In this document: piece by piece, positions 21,383 through 32,387 of the stretch
Position numbering within the stretch: position 1 is the first letter of the stretch
Layout of the letters: each line of letters starts with the position of its first letter
Source: Gonatopus flavifemur
Taxonomy: Eukaryota > Arthropoda > Insecta > Hymenoptera > Dryinidae
Direction: 5' to 3'
NCBI GenBank assembly: GCA_018340375.1
Contig: JAFFJZ010000016.1
Coordinates: 7,180,829-7,244,828, forward strand
DNA: 64,000 bases
Notes under the pieces: generated by a model
Seen by the model: the letters and a program-made list of their open reading frames with translations, nothing else
The model's database searches: none
What the model was told of the DNA's origin: nothing
Position numbers and translations under genes: made by a program

Positions 21383-22250
21383 GTGCTGAGAACGAAAAAA
21401 ATAATGAAAAAAATCCAGGATGCGTCCTTGACCTTGAAAAAAGTCAATTCAAGGTCAAATTTTTTTTTCTCCATATATTGAACTCAAGCTGTGTATAACT
21501 ACGTTTCTTGATGTGCTGAGTACGAAAAAAAAAGTGAAAAAAATCCTGGATGCGTCCTTGACCTTGAAAAAGGTCAATTCAAGGTCGAATTTTTTTTTCT
21601 CCATATATTGAACTCAAATTGTGTATATCTACGTTTTTTGATGCGCTGAGTACGGAAAAAATAGTGAAAAAAATCCAGGATGCGTCCTTGACCTTGAAAA
21701 AGGTCGATTCAAGGTCGAATTTTTTTTCTCCATATATTGAACTCAAACTGTGTATATCTACGTTTTCTTATGTGCTGAGTACGAAGAAAATGGTGAAAAA
21801 AATCCTGAATGCGTCCTGGACCCTGACAAAGGTTAATTCGAGGTCAAATTTTTTGCTCTCCATATATCGAACTCAAACTGTGTATAACTACGTTTCTTGA
21901 TGTGCTGAGTACGAAAAAAGAAGTGAAAAAAATCCTGGATGCGTCCTTGACCTTGAAAAAGGTCAATTCAAGGTCGAATTTTTTTTTCTCCATATATTGA
22001 ACTCAAATTGTGTATATCTACGTTTTTTGATGCGCTGAGTACGGAAAAAATAGTGAATAAAATCCAGGATGCGTCTTTGACCTTGAAAAAGGTCGATTCG
22101 AGGTTGAATTTTCTTTTCTCTATTTTTTGCACTCAAACTGTGTATATCTACGTTTTTCGATGTGCTGAGTACGAGAAAAATGGTGAAAAAAAATTCTGGA
22201 TGCGTCCTTCACTTTGGAAAAGATAATTCCAAGATCCAATTAACTTATTT
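21383..22250. repeat. 130-bp tandem array, about 6.7 copies
   Basis: GTGCTGAGTACG starts units at 21383, 21513, 21643, 21772, 21902, 22032 and 22162. Each unit holds GGATGCGTCCTTGACCTTG, a short inverted pair GACCTTGAA...TTCAAGGTC, a T run, and CCATATATTGAACTCAAA. Copies differ by a few bases. Confidence 0.9.
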
Positions 22251-22334
22251 CTCCCATATTTTGACTATTCTGAAAACGACCGTCCAAGATATGATCACCG
22301 TACCTTAGATGAATGAAAGCGAAATTTGTATATA

Positions 22335-22902
22335 CAGGGTGTCCCAGAACACATGTCTGACCTTTTGAGAGCATATTCTGCGACCGAAATGCAATTTTTT
22401 CCCAAGTGGAAAAAAATTTTTGGAGGCCTCGTTTTTGAGATATGAGCGTTTTTAGATTCTTTTAGAAATCCAAATAACTCAGAAGCATCGTATACTACAT
22501 ACTTCAGTCTGATACAATTTGCTAAGTTGGAAAACGGCGGATCTCTAGGAAAAAAAAATTAAACTATTATATTCCTATTCGTTCCAGAGCTACAGTGATC
22601 TGAAATTTTTGAGCTTCCAGCCAATCAGAATTCAGCAACTCCAAATCGCTGTATCTCCGGAACAAATAGAGATATAATAGTTCAATTTTTTTTCTAGAGA
22701 TCCGCCGTTTTCCAACTTGGCGAATGGTATTAGACTGAAGTATGTGACATACGATGCTTCTGAGTTATTTGGATCTTTGAAAAAATCTGAAAATGCTCAT
22801 ATTTCAAGAACGGAGCCTCCAAAAATTTCCTTTCAAACGGGAAAAAAATGCCTTTTGGTTGCAGAATATGCTCTCAAAAGGTCGGACATGTGTTCTGGGA
22901 CA
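22335..22902. mobile_element. CAGGGTG-class foldback MITE
   Basis: TATACAGGGTGTCCCAGAAC starts the left arm; the right arm ends TGTTCTGGGACA, with the final CCCTGTA lost. The arms carry TTTTTGAGATATGAGCGTTTT and AGATCCGCCGTTTTCCAACT. It is homologous, though diverged, to the element at 52829-53401. Confidence 0.8.
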
Positions 22903-22910
22903 TATGCATA

Positions 22911-23453
22911 CGTACTCAAGATGTCAAACGAACACGGGATGGGTAATTTACTTCACACACTGAACTTCTTAGGAATCCAATGTGACAGACCCAGTAGAGC
23001 ATGGAAGGTAATCGGAGCACGGCTATGAAAACCTCGAATAGTAGGTTATGCAGCTGAGGAGCGTTACCCACTATTCGATCACATCTTTAGACCGGATTCA
23101 CAGGGTACCCAAGGTATAATGTAGAACCAAAAACACGAGTTCCAGCACCGCCTACAACTTGGTCGGGAACTAAAGCTCACACACACAACGATACCACATA
23201 TATGTTTACACTCACACTAAAGGCGCTATTAGTATGAGGGTAAACGTATATGTAGTATCGTTGTGTGTGTGAGCTTTAGTTCCCGACCAGGTTGTAGGCG
23301 GCGCTGGAACTCGTGTTTTTGGTTCTACATTATACCTTGGGTACCCTGCGGATTCATCCTTGAACCGGGTGTGCCTAATGGCAAAGGGATTCCTAAGAAA
23401 CTCAGTGTTTGAAGTAAATTACCCACTCTGTGTTCGTTTGACATCTTGGGTAC
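22911..23453. mobile_element. two-level hairpin element
   Basis: The outer arms (GTACTCAAGATGTCAAACGA ... TCGTTTGACATCTTGGGTAC) enclose inner arms (CAGGGTACCCAAGGTATAAT ... ATTATACCTTGGGTACCCTG), which continue to a core near 23222 through ACACACACAACGATACCACA and its complement. It has no coding capacity. Confidence 0.75.
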
Positions 23454-23788
23454 ATATACATATATAAATATAAATATATCCATATAAACATACAAATTTC
23501 GCGTCCATTCATCTCAGGTACGGTGATCATAACTTGGACGGTCCTTTTCAGGATAGTTCAAGAGCGTTCTCATTTGGCGGTGGTTATTTGATCAACATTC
23601 TTCTTTAGGATATTTCGCGGTTTTTCTCCACAGGTCCGGCGATAGTATCTCACGCAGGCTTTTCCAAGATATTTCAAACGAATCCTCATTTGGCTGTGGT
23701 TATTTCACCAACAGTTCCTATTAGAACATTTGACGGTCTTCCTTCTCAGGTGCAGATCCTATTCATTCAGTAGCTGCTGTTTTATAAA

Positions 23789-25344
23789 ATGACTGACAGA
23801 GAGGCTTGGAGTAGCGGTGAATCCGAACCAGAAGAACAAGATCCTGGGAATGAAGAATTTGAAGCCATTAATTTGGAAGACCCCACCTATGACCGAACTC
23901 AAATTTTTCATGATACGAATTTTCACCCATCAATCAGAGATTTCGAAGGGAACTCCAGGATGAATCCTAACGCTCTTATAACGGGAAATTTGCCAATAGA
24001 TTTTTTCAATTATTTCTTCGATTCTTCCCTGATTCAAAGGATTGTAGACGAGACAAATCGTTATCATGCCCAGAATCCTCAAAGTTCATCTTCCCATATG
24101 GAAGATTGGTGCCCTCTGACCAAAGATGAATTTGGAATATTTCTTGGTCTCTCAATTTTCATGGGCCATGTTCGGAAAGGTGATCTGAAAGATTATTGAT
24201 CTACGGATCCTTTGCTTCATATTCCGATTTTTCTAGAAAGAATGCATCGTGATAGATATTTGCAAATTCTGCGACAATTACACTTCCAAGATAATGAAGA
24301 TGATTCAGAATTTGTCAATTATCCTTTACGGAAAATAAAACCAATGATGGACCACCTACAAAGTAAATTTTCGGCAGCTCTCATACCAGGCAAAAACCTG
24401 TGTATAGACGAAAGTCTGTTATTGTGGAAAGGTAGGCTTCGATTCAAACAATATATTCCGTTGAAAAGGAATCGTTTCGGCATCAAGTTGTTTGAGTTGG
24501 TAGACTGCGATACTGGATCCATTCTAGGCTTTATTGTTTACACCGGATCAGATACTGAGTATCAAAAGTTCGGTTTAGGTGTTACCGGTGATATTGTCGC
24601 TCACTTTTTACAACCTTATTTTTATGAGGGTCATGTTATATATATAGACAATTGGTACACATTCCCTAGTTTGGCTGAATTTCTGCATGATCGTGATACG
24701 GGAATTTGTGGAACAGTCAAAGCAAATAGAAAGGGAATGCCAAAGCTGGAAGACAAATTACAGCGAGGTGAAATACAAGTCGCTCATAATTATGCTTGAA
24801 TGGCAATGAAATGGGAAGACTAACGAAGTGTTCGCATGCTTACAAGTGTACACGAACCAGAATTCTGTGCAACTGGGGAAAAAAATTATAAAAAAAACAA
24901 GACATCATAAAGCCAACGTGTATTCATGAATACAATAAGAATATAGGCGGCATTGATAATATTGATAGACAACTCTCGATAACGGAAACAGTGCGAAAAA
25001 CAATGAAGTGGTATAGGAAGCTTTTTTTTCACCTTATTGATTTATGCCTGTGTAATGCTCATGCTTTATACAGACTGAAAAATCGAAAACAAACATCTTT
25101 TCCTTCATTTTGTTCACAAGTGGCTAGAGGATTAATGGAACTGGAGTCTCCTGAAAACATTCCCCGTAACGAACTCTGTGCCACTCGATTACTTGGTCGC
25201 CACTTCCCCCAATGTACTACAAAACGAACGTGCCAATTGTGTAGTTTGCGTAAAAAAACATCTCGAACGAACTACATATGCCCCATTTGCGATATACCTC
25301 TATGCATAACGCCATGCTTTGAAGAGTACATGTACTTGTCATGA
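23789..25344 (+). pseudogene. piggyBac-type transposase, broken
   Basis: An acidic N-terminus (residues 1-30) is followed by the piggyBac core. The first catalytic Asp is in 'LCIDESLLLWKGRL' (residue 66 of the second open segment), the second in 'YIDNWYTFPS' (residue 146), and the third block reads 'NIGGIDNIDRQ' near 24950. The tail has paired cysteines (CQLC, CPIC, then CITPC), as in the Cys-rich zinc-binding end of this family. The first break is a TGA at 24197-24199 in the YWS.DP motif, where family members have Trp. Another TGA follows at 24797, a frameshift lies near 24828, and one or more shifts occur before 24991. The start ATG at 23789 fits family length (about 520 codons overall). 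It cannot make an active enzyme. It lies inside the TTAA-ended element at 21304. Confidence 0.85.
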
Positions 25345-25364
25345 GATTGATTGATTCAAGATCA

Positions 25365-25882
25365 CATGAGGGGCAAGGGGACTCACGGTGATGAAGCACC
25401 CCGATGAGAGGCGAGGGGGATTCACGGTAATGAAGCACCCCGACGTGAGAGGCAAGGGGACTCACGGTAATGAAGCACCCCGACGTGAGAGGCAAGGGGA
25501 CTCACGGTAATAAAGCACCCCGATGTGAGAGGCGAGGGGACTCACGGTAATAAAGCACCCCGACGTGAGAGGCAAGGAGACTCACGGTAATGAAGCACCC
25601 CGACGTGAGAGGCAAGGGGACTCACGGTAATAAAGCACCCCCACGTGAGAGGCAAGGGGACTCACGGTAATGAAGCACCCCGACGTGAGGGGCAAGGGGA
25701 CTCACGGTGATGAAGCACCCCGATGTGAGAGGCAAGGGAACTCACGGTAATGAAGCACCCCAACGTGAGAGGCAAGGGGACTCACGGTAATGAAGCACCC
25801 CGACGTGAGAGGCAAGGGGACTCACGTAAATCAAGCACCCCAACGTGAGAGGCAAGGGGACTCACGAAAAACAAGCACCCCA
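25365..25882. repeat. 40-bp minisatellite, about 13 copies
   Basis: The unit GACGTGAGAGGCAAGGGGAC plus TCACGGTAATGAAGCACCCC repeats head to tail with few changes, starting just after the transposase stop. The last two units degrade (ACTCACGAAAAACAAGCACC). Confidence 0.95.
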
Positions 25883-26139
25883 AAAGGATCAAATTTTCGC
25901 CGCGTCCACGTCGCTGGTCCTGGGTCATGCTAAGAGCGAACAGTCATATGATTGCTTTGGTTTCTTGATAAACTGTATCTACAGCTGAAATATATTTTCC
26001 GAATTTTGTACTGTTTTTGTCGTACCCAGATCCTCAACGAACTTCAAGATGTCTTGGGTCGAAATGAGGGAGACAATAATCCACCTTGAAGTGTTTTCAT
26101 GTAGAATCAATAATACTTCCAGGACTTTTCACAATTTTT

Positions 26140-26520
26140 TCCTCACTCAGCACATCAAAAAACATAGATGTAAGAGGTGAGAGTTCAAAATATGAAATAA
26201 ATAAATGAATTGGATCTTGGAATTACCTTTTTCAAGGTCAAGGACGCTTTCAGGATTTTTTTCCTAATTTTTCTCGTACTCAGCATTTCAAAAACACTAC
26301 GTACACAAAATGTGAGTTCAATATAAGAAAAAAAAGGACCTCGACCTTGAATTGACCTTTTACAAGGTCAAGGTTGCATCCAGGATCTTTTTCATCATTA
26401 TTCTCGTACTCGACAAATCAATCAACGTCGATGTACACAATTTGAGTTGAATATATGGAGAGAAAAAAATTCGACCTTAAATCGACCTTCTCCAAAGTCA
26501 AGGCTGCATCCAGGATTTCT
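26140..26520. repeat. inverted copies of the 130-bp unit
   Basis: Three diverged units read as the reverse complement of the array at 21383: TACTCAGCA, TTTTTCAAGGTCAAGGACGC, GTGAGTTCAATATA and AAGGTCAAGG...GCATCCAGGAT recur. They mirror the left array across the transposase. Confidence 0.8.
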
Positions 26521-27500
26521 TTTCTCAACTAATCATGTGATTATTTATTGACAACTTCTCACGAAGAATATCAATATTCTCTTAGTTTTGTTAGTTTTTC
26601 ATGAACAGTTGTGTCAAAATTGAACAGATTTTGACATCAATGTTTAAAGAATTCTATTTACAAGTCACAATGTTCAGTAAATCATAACAAAGTTTTCCTT
26701 GGAATGTTTGAAATGATCATCAAAAATTGATAAAATTTGAGATATTCACCGTCACCTTTCAACCTACTGAACATGTCTCCTCTCAATATTTCAAACATTC
26801 TGTAAATTATATCGGAAACTCATTCAATGCTTCGATTTTTTTTTCTTAATGATTTGTATTTCATGAAAAAACACAATTTCGCTTTCCAAAATGCTTCGAT
26901 TTTGGAAATCTTTTTGATGCAGAGGTATCGGAGTTATGAGACATTTGACTCACATCATTACCTTCATAACATTTTCGACATTTTGCACATTCTACGTGGT
27001 TGGAATGTATGTAAATTTCACATTGAACATTAAATTCATATCCATTGCACCTATATTAAGTGTGCAGGATTCAAAAATGTTATACAGGTATCTGATAACT
27101 TACAGACCTTTGGCACAAGGCGTCGGCAACATTTCTGCAATCGACGCATTAGAAAATTTTACGATATCATTACCAAAACATAATCGATGTTGCAAACGTT
27201 GAGAGGAGGAATGTTCACTGGGAATTAATCACGTCCATATTTTATGACAACCTTCGTTGTATTACGTTAATATTTATCGAACGTCATCTATATTTCATGC
27301 ATGCTTAAGGATGCGCAATAGAATTTGTAGAATTTTCATCAAGCATTTGATGAAGAATTTTGTTGAATGTTATTGAACGCTGTATTTCCCTACATTACAT
27401 TTTTGTTTGAAATCATTTCGATTTGCGATGAATTTTATTTACTTTTCGCACAATTCAGGTGCCGGGAAGTATAACTGGATTAGTACTAGAAAAGCCGTAG
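26521..27500. other. AT-rich stretch, nothing recognised
   Basis: Short open frames (26827-27033, 26936-27202) show no known motif. No clear inverted or tandem repeat seen. Confidence 0.4.
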
Positions 27501-28957
27501 AATTGAAGGCCCGGATGCAGTAAGGGGACTAACGCTCGAAAACACGGAAAACTATTGTCCAAGCCATGACGTCACACGCCAAAATCAAAAGTCGGAATTT
27601 CGAAAATTGGAAAATACTGGGTGGTAGGGCTTGAAAAATGAACATAAGTATCTGTTCACCATTTTTTTCTAGGATCCATAGTTTTCAAGAAAAAAATAGA
27701 ACCTTCCTATTTTTTCGCACCAAGAATCAATGTTTTTCAATATTAAACTCGTTCTAACACGGTCGTTTTTCGATGCATTGGAATGAACTTTGCAAATTTC
27801 GATTCGTAAGACTTTTCCGAAGACAACAATATCGTGAAAGTTTGTAAAAATTAAGAACAAGTGAATAAATTTTGAATTCGAAGTGAAAATCACGTTTTCC
27901 ATGCTTTGCTTCAAAAAATTGTCGGGGGAAGTATGAGCTACAAAAAACCTCCAGCGAGAAAGTTGTTCGCTAGTATATGGACAAACTTTGTGGAAATTTT
28001 TAGATCGATTGGACCATTAGTTCGTAAAATACAGCGATTTATTCATTAAAACGGAACGAAAACTTTTTATGATTTTGTGTCGTTTACAGGTTAAGTATTG
28101 AAATGCGTAGGAAAAAATGTATTCACTGGATTTCTCATCGTGAATTCATGTTTCTTGGGTCGGAGAATACAAATATCGAAGAATTTTTGTGAAAATTGTT
28201 ATTAATTTTTTTGTTATGAACAATTTCATTGCAAAATAGATAAATGAATAATTGGATGACGAATTTCACAAAAATTCTTCGATATTTGGATTTTCCAACC
28301 CAAAAAACATAAGCCCACCATGAGAAATGCAGTGAATACATTTTTTCCCACGAATTTCAATACTTAACCTGTAAACGACGCAAAAGCATGAAAAGTTTTC
28401 GTTCCGCCTTAATGAACAAACCGCTGTATTTCACGAACTAATCGTCCAATCGATCTCAAAATTTCCACAAAGTTTGTCCATATACTAGCGAACAACTTTG
28501 TCGCTGGAAGTTTTTTGTAGCTCATACTTCCCCCGACACTTTTTTGAGGCAAATCATGGGAAACGTGATTTTCACTTCGAATCAAAAATTTATCCACTTG
28601 TTCTTAATTTTTAAAAACTTTCACGATACTGTTGTCTTCGGAAAAGTCTTACGAATCGAAATTTGCAAGGTTCATTCCGATGCATCGAAAAATGACCGAG
28701 TTAGAACGAGTTTAATATTGAAAAACATTGATTCTTGGTGCGAAAAAATAGGAAGGTTCTATTTTTTTCTCGAAAACTATGGATCCTAGAAAAAAATGGT
28801 AAGCAGATACTTATATTCATTTTTCAAGCTCCATCACCCAGTATTTTTCAATTTTCGAAATTCTGACTCTTGATTTTGGCGTGTGACGTCATGGCTTGGA
28901 CAATGCTTTTCCGTGTTTTCGAGCGTTAGTCCCCTTATTGCATCCGGGCCTTGAATT
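27501..28957. mobile_element. 1.46-kb near-perfect palindrome, CCCGGATGCA ends
   Basis: GAAGGCCCGGATGCAGTAAG at the left and its complement ending CATCCGGGCCTTGAATT at the right frame arms of about 720 bp meeting near 28230. Both arms carry TGACGTCA (27567 and 28884), GTCTTACGAATCG and a stretch around AACTTTGTGGAAATTTT. Open frames inside are mirror images and lack coding features. Relatives lie at 47283-49138 (complete) and at 19560, 33740 and 44205 (partial). Confidence 0.85.
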
Positions 28958-29251
28958 ATTGTCCGAATCGCCAAGCAGTGTTGCTAATTCTAGAGGTTTC
29001 CCTCTAGAACTGAAGGTTTTCTCAAATCCGTGGGGATTTTTTGAGGTTTTCATACTGGACGAAAAATTCTGGAGGTTTCTGAAGGTTTTTGGGTTTTTGC
29101 ATTATTCATCCATTCAAAGTTTTTTACAGAAACCTCACGCTAATGCTCTGTCGCCAACTAGAGGTTTTTATTTCTTTCTGATGGAACATTTTAATCAATC
29201 CAAAAACGTTATTGATCAATTCTGTGAGATGTAGAGGTTTACTGGTAACAG
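28958..29251. other. short unassigned spacer, AGGTTT-rich
   Basis: Repeated AGGTTT words (28997-29240) and a hAT-like CAGTGTTGCTAATTCTAGAG at 28976. The sequence at about 33620-33720 contains similar pieces in inverted form. Confidence 0.35.
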
Positions 29252-29666
29252 CCCTAGTAGAAATTTTCTCTAGCAAATGATGAGGCACTGATTAGTTTTC
29301 CATTTTAGGAACTGATCTGCAAACTTACAAGTTTCCGACAAGGGGTGTAACGCTCTGACTAATGAAAAACTGATTGGAAAAACTGAGCAGATATGAGCGA
29401 GTAACTGATGAGGCACTCATCGGTAGTTGATGAGGTATTTGTGAGTAACTAACGAAGGATTCATTACCCACAAAAATGCAGGTTATATCGATGAAGATGT
29501 GGAATTATAATAAATTGATGATTTTCCACTCAAATAATTCATGTTTTTGTTCAAAGATGTTTCCAAGGAGTAAAAAGTGAATTTTTAGCAAAAACCCGTG
29601 GGAAAAAATTTCCTAGACTTCTTCTCAGATAAAATCTAGGAGTTTTTGTCAAGGACAAAAAATATA

Positions 29667-30951
29667 TTAGGTGTACAAATAAGTTTCCGCGGTTTGTCAA
29701 AAGATGGCCCCACCAGAAGGTTATGGAGAAATTGTCAGATGTAAAACGTAATATCCCAAGTTTAGTCATCTGGCAACACCATAACCTTAAAGTACTAGTG
29801 ATTCCGTATCAGCATCACGTAATTTTTTTCGTGCAAAAATGTCAAGTTTTATTCCGAATAAGCATCATTTGCGGGAACTTTTGATTTACTTCTTTAATGT
29901 GAAAAAATCTGCAGCTGAGGCGCATCGATTGCTTCTAGAAGCATATGGTGGAGCTGCTTTAAGTGAGAGAAGTTGTCAGGAATGGTTTCAAAAGTTTAAG
30001 AACGGTGAGTTTGACGTTAAAGACAAAGAACGCAGTGGAAGGCCGAAAGTGTACGAAGACATGGAATTAGAAGTACTATTGGAGGAAGATTCGTCCCAAA
30101 CGCAAAAAGAACTTGCACTTACTCTACAAGTGACTCAACAAGCAATTTCACATCGTTTAAAATCGTTAGGAATGATTCAAAAACAAGGAAATTGGGTTCC
30201 ATATGAACTAAAGCCGAGAGACGTTGAACGCCGATTATGCATGAGTGAAATGCTGCTTGCCAGGAATAAAAAAAAGAGTTTTCTGCATCGTATAGTCACT
30301 GGTGACGAAAAATGGATTCACTACGATAATCCAAAGAAGAGAAAGTCATGGGTTAAGCCCGGCGAACCATCAACATCGACAGCTAAGCCGAATATTCATG
30401 GAAAAAACTCATGCTGTGTATTTGGTGGGATCAGCTTGGTGTCGTGTATTATGAATTGCTGAAACCAAGCGAAACCATTACTGGAGCTCTCTACCGAACA
30501 CAATTGATGAGATTGAGTCGGGCACTTAAGGAAAAACGCGCCCATTACTACTCCAGACACGACAAAATTATTCTTTTACACGATAATGCTCGTCCACATG
30601 TTGCGGCGCCGGTAAAAACATACTTGGAAACACTCAACTGGGAAGTTTTACCCCACCCGCCGTATTCACCAGACTTAGCCCCTTCTGATTATCACCTGTT
30701 CCGGTCGATGGCACGTGGTCTGTCTGAGCAGCGCTTCACATCATATGAAGACACCAAAAATTGGGTAGATTTGTGGATAGCGTCAAAAGATGAAGAGTTT
30801 TTTCGACGGGGTATCCGAATGTTGCCAGAAAGATGGGGAAAAGTAGTGGCAAATGATGGAAAATACTTTGAATAAAACGTAATGTACTTTTCCTTTACAA
30901 TAAATTCCTAATTTTTTATAAAAAACCGCGGAAACTTATTTGTACACCTAA
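29667..30951 (+). mobile_element. full-length mariner element, 1285 bp
   Basis: The terminal inverted repeats TTAGGTGTACAAATAAGTTT plus CCGCGGTTT are identical for 29 bases at both ends, and TA flanks each side (29665-29666, 30952-30953). The length is typical for mariner. One transposase gene fills it. Identical ends and a single lesion in the gene indicate a fairly recent insertion, younger than the CCCTAG element it interrupts. Confidence 0.95.
29839..30875 (+). pseudogene. mariner transposase, single frameshift
   Basis: The first 190 or so residues contain the two helix-turn-helix DNA-binding units (around residues 10-55 and 75-115, 'QKELALTLQVTQQAISHRLK'), the WVP(H/Y)EL linker as 'WVPYEL', and the first catalytic Asp in 'VTGDEKWI' (residue 156). 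After a frameshift at the A run near 30401-30406 the second part continues with 'LLHDNARPH' (second Asp) and 'YSPDLAPSDYHLF' (third Asp). The second and third are separated by 34 residues, the D34D signature of mariner. Both parts together match the usual length of about 345 residues. The lesion is one base short in a run of six A, so an assembly error or very young decay are both possible. As written, the product would lack two catalytic residues. Confidence 0.9.
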
Positions 30952-31496
30952 TATAAAACCACATGTCTAGTGATTTCGAAGGTAGCTTTGTGATGTGCAT
31001 ATACTCTTCATAATTATTGAGGTTAGATTCCATTGATTTGATACAGCAAAACCAGGATAAAATCATTCGAACCAATTCAATTCAATTTCTTTGGAATACC
31101 TTGAATTTTGGTCAAAACATATATCTAAAATAACTTAAGTTAACTGTTAGGTGTACTTTTTCAATTGAAATATATCACTCCAATGACGATCAATATGTCC
31201 TTGAAACCGAATATTTTTTATAAACATTTGCGCTATTGATGTTCCTTGTGAATAAAGGCAATAACTTGTCAGAATTTAATCAGTTTTATATGGATTTTGA
31301 TAATCATATTTGTCAAATCAGTTCCCAATAAGTTAGTGATCAGTTTTTCCTGATTAGTTTTTCCTCATCAGTGCCTCATCAGTAATAGGGAGAACTGATT
31401 ATATTTCTACTAGGGAGTGCTCTGATACATACTCTTGACAAGGTTTTGAGGCTACACTGGGGAAACAAAATGCTCATCCAACATCCAACTTGGAAA

Positions 31497-31783
31497 CCCA
31501 GACAGCGCACAAGAATCCCAAATGAATTCTGAAAAAAGAACTCTTGAAGAACTCTCTTAGAATACAAAGTGTTCCAAAAGAGTTTCAAAAGAATTCGATT
31601 CGTCACATATTTGCGAGTTCCGTTAAAATTCTCAAAGGAGCCTCATAGAATTTCAACGAAACTCGCAAATGTCTGATGAATCGAATTCTTTTGAAACTCC
31701 CTTTGGAACACTTTGCATTCTAAAAGAGTTCTTCAAGAGTTCTTCTTTCAGAATTCATTTGAGATCCTTGTGTGCTGTCTAGA
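31497..31783. mobile_element. CCCAGACAGCGCAC-type MITE
   Basis: CCCAGACAGCGCACAAGAATCC and ...GGATCTCAAATG-complement ending CTTGTGTGCTGTCTAG are inverted. Arms with AAGAACTCTTGAAGAACTCT, TTTGAAACTC and GCGAGTTTCG pair about a centre near 31640. Confidence 0.7.
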
Positions 31784-32387
31784 TCGTCGTGACTGCAAGT
31801 TATTTACTTATTTACGAACTTTCGTACGGGCAATTAATGCTCAAATACAAAAAGAAAATAAAATGGCAAGTTTATAAACCTTCACTTTTCTAAGATCCCG
31901 CCAGTACCGCGACCACTAAGAGAATTCTCACGTGATATGAATAACAATAAGCGAGTTGAAAATTATTATCCATTTGTAAAACAATCCTGCGTAAAATTGT
32001 TAGTTTCAGGAACGATAATAATGAGACCCAGTTTTGGAACCCTCCCCGTGGATGATTGCGGGTCTTCCAGGGGGATATTCATGATACCTGTCCTTGATAT
32101 CCTTTTTATCCATCCCTGGTAGTATCTGCTTCCTTTACGTGGTGGGGAGGATAAGTATCTCAGAGTTGGATCTTTTTTTTTGAGTGGAATAAACTACTCA
32201 AGAGAAAGAATACAAACTGAGAGAAACGAAATCATCCTAATGCCAGAAACATCGGCAAAATCAAACGGAAGGAAAGCAAGGGGAAACTACCTTCCTTGAC
32301 ATGTTTCAATACTTCCCGAGGAAATGAAACCTTTTTCCTAACCTGGAATATTATGTAACAAAAACAAACAAACAAATTAATGAATAC
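31784..32387 (+). other. probable LINE 5' leader and flank
   Basis: From about 32030 the sequence becomes more GC-rich (GGATGATTGCGGGTCTTCC, ACGTGGTGGGGAGGATAAG) and continues without a break into the endonuclease frame at 32388. It is best read as the untranslated leader of that LINE; the exact start is not visible. Confidence 0.4.

Larger units (their letters stand above)
21304..26520 (+). mobile_element. decayed piggyBac-like element
   Basis: The left end is TTAA (21300-21303) followed by CCTTTAGAGGACGGGACTGG and an immediate inverted pair TGGTCCC/GGGACCA, which fits the TTAA target and CCyTTT start of piggyBac elements. A 130-bp tandem array (21383-22250) follows, then two later insertions (22335-22902 and 22911-23453), the transposase pseudogene (23789-25344), a 40-bp minisatellite, and finally inverted copies of the 130-bp unit (26140-26520). 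No matching right-hand end with TTAA is seen, so the right limit is approximate. Confidence 0.6.
29252..31415. mobile_element. older TIR element split by mariner
   Basis: CCCTAGTAGAAATTTTCTC (29252) and ...ATATTTCTACTAGGG (31415) are inverted ends. Next to each end the word CTGATGAGGCA or its complement recurs (GATGAGGCACTGATTAG; CTCATCAGTGCCTCATCAG). The mariner at 29667-30951 sits inside. Without it the element would be about 880 bp and non-coding. Confidence 0.7.

Noticed and set aside
22717..23028. 103-residue plus-strand frame
   Set aside because: It spans the arm of one foldback MITE and the start of a hairpin element, so it is accidental.
25365..25882. Regular short repeats resembling a CRISPR array
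   Set aside because: Units are joined head to tail with no unique spacers, and the genome is eukaryotic; it is a minisatellite.
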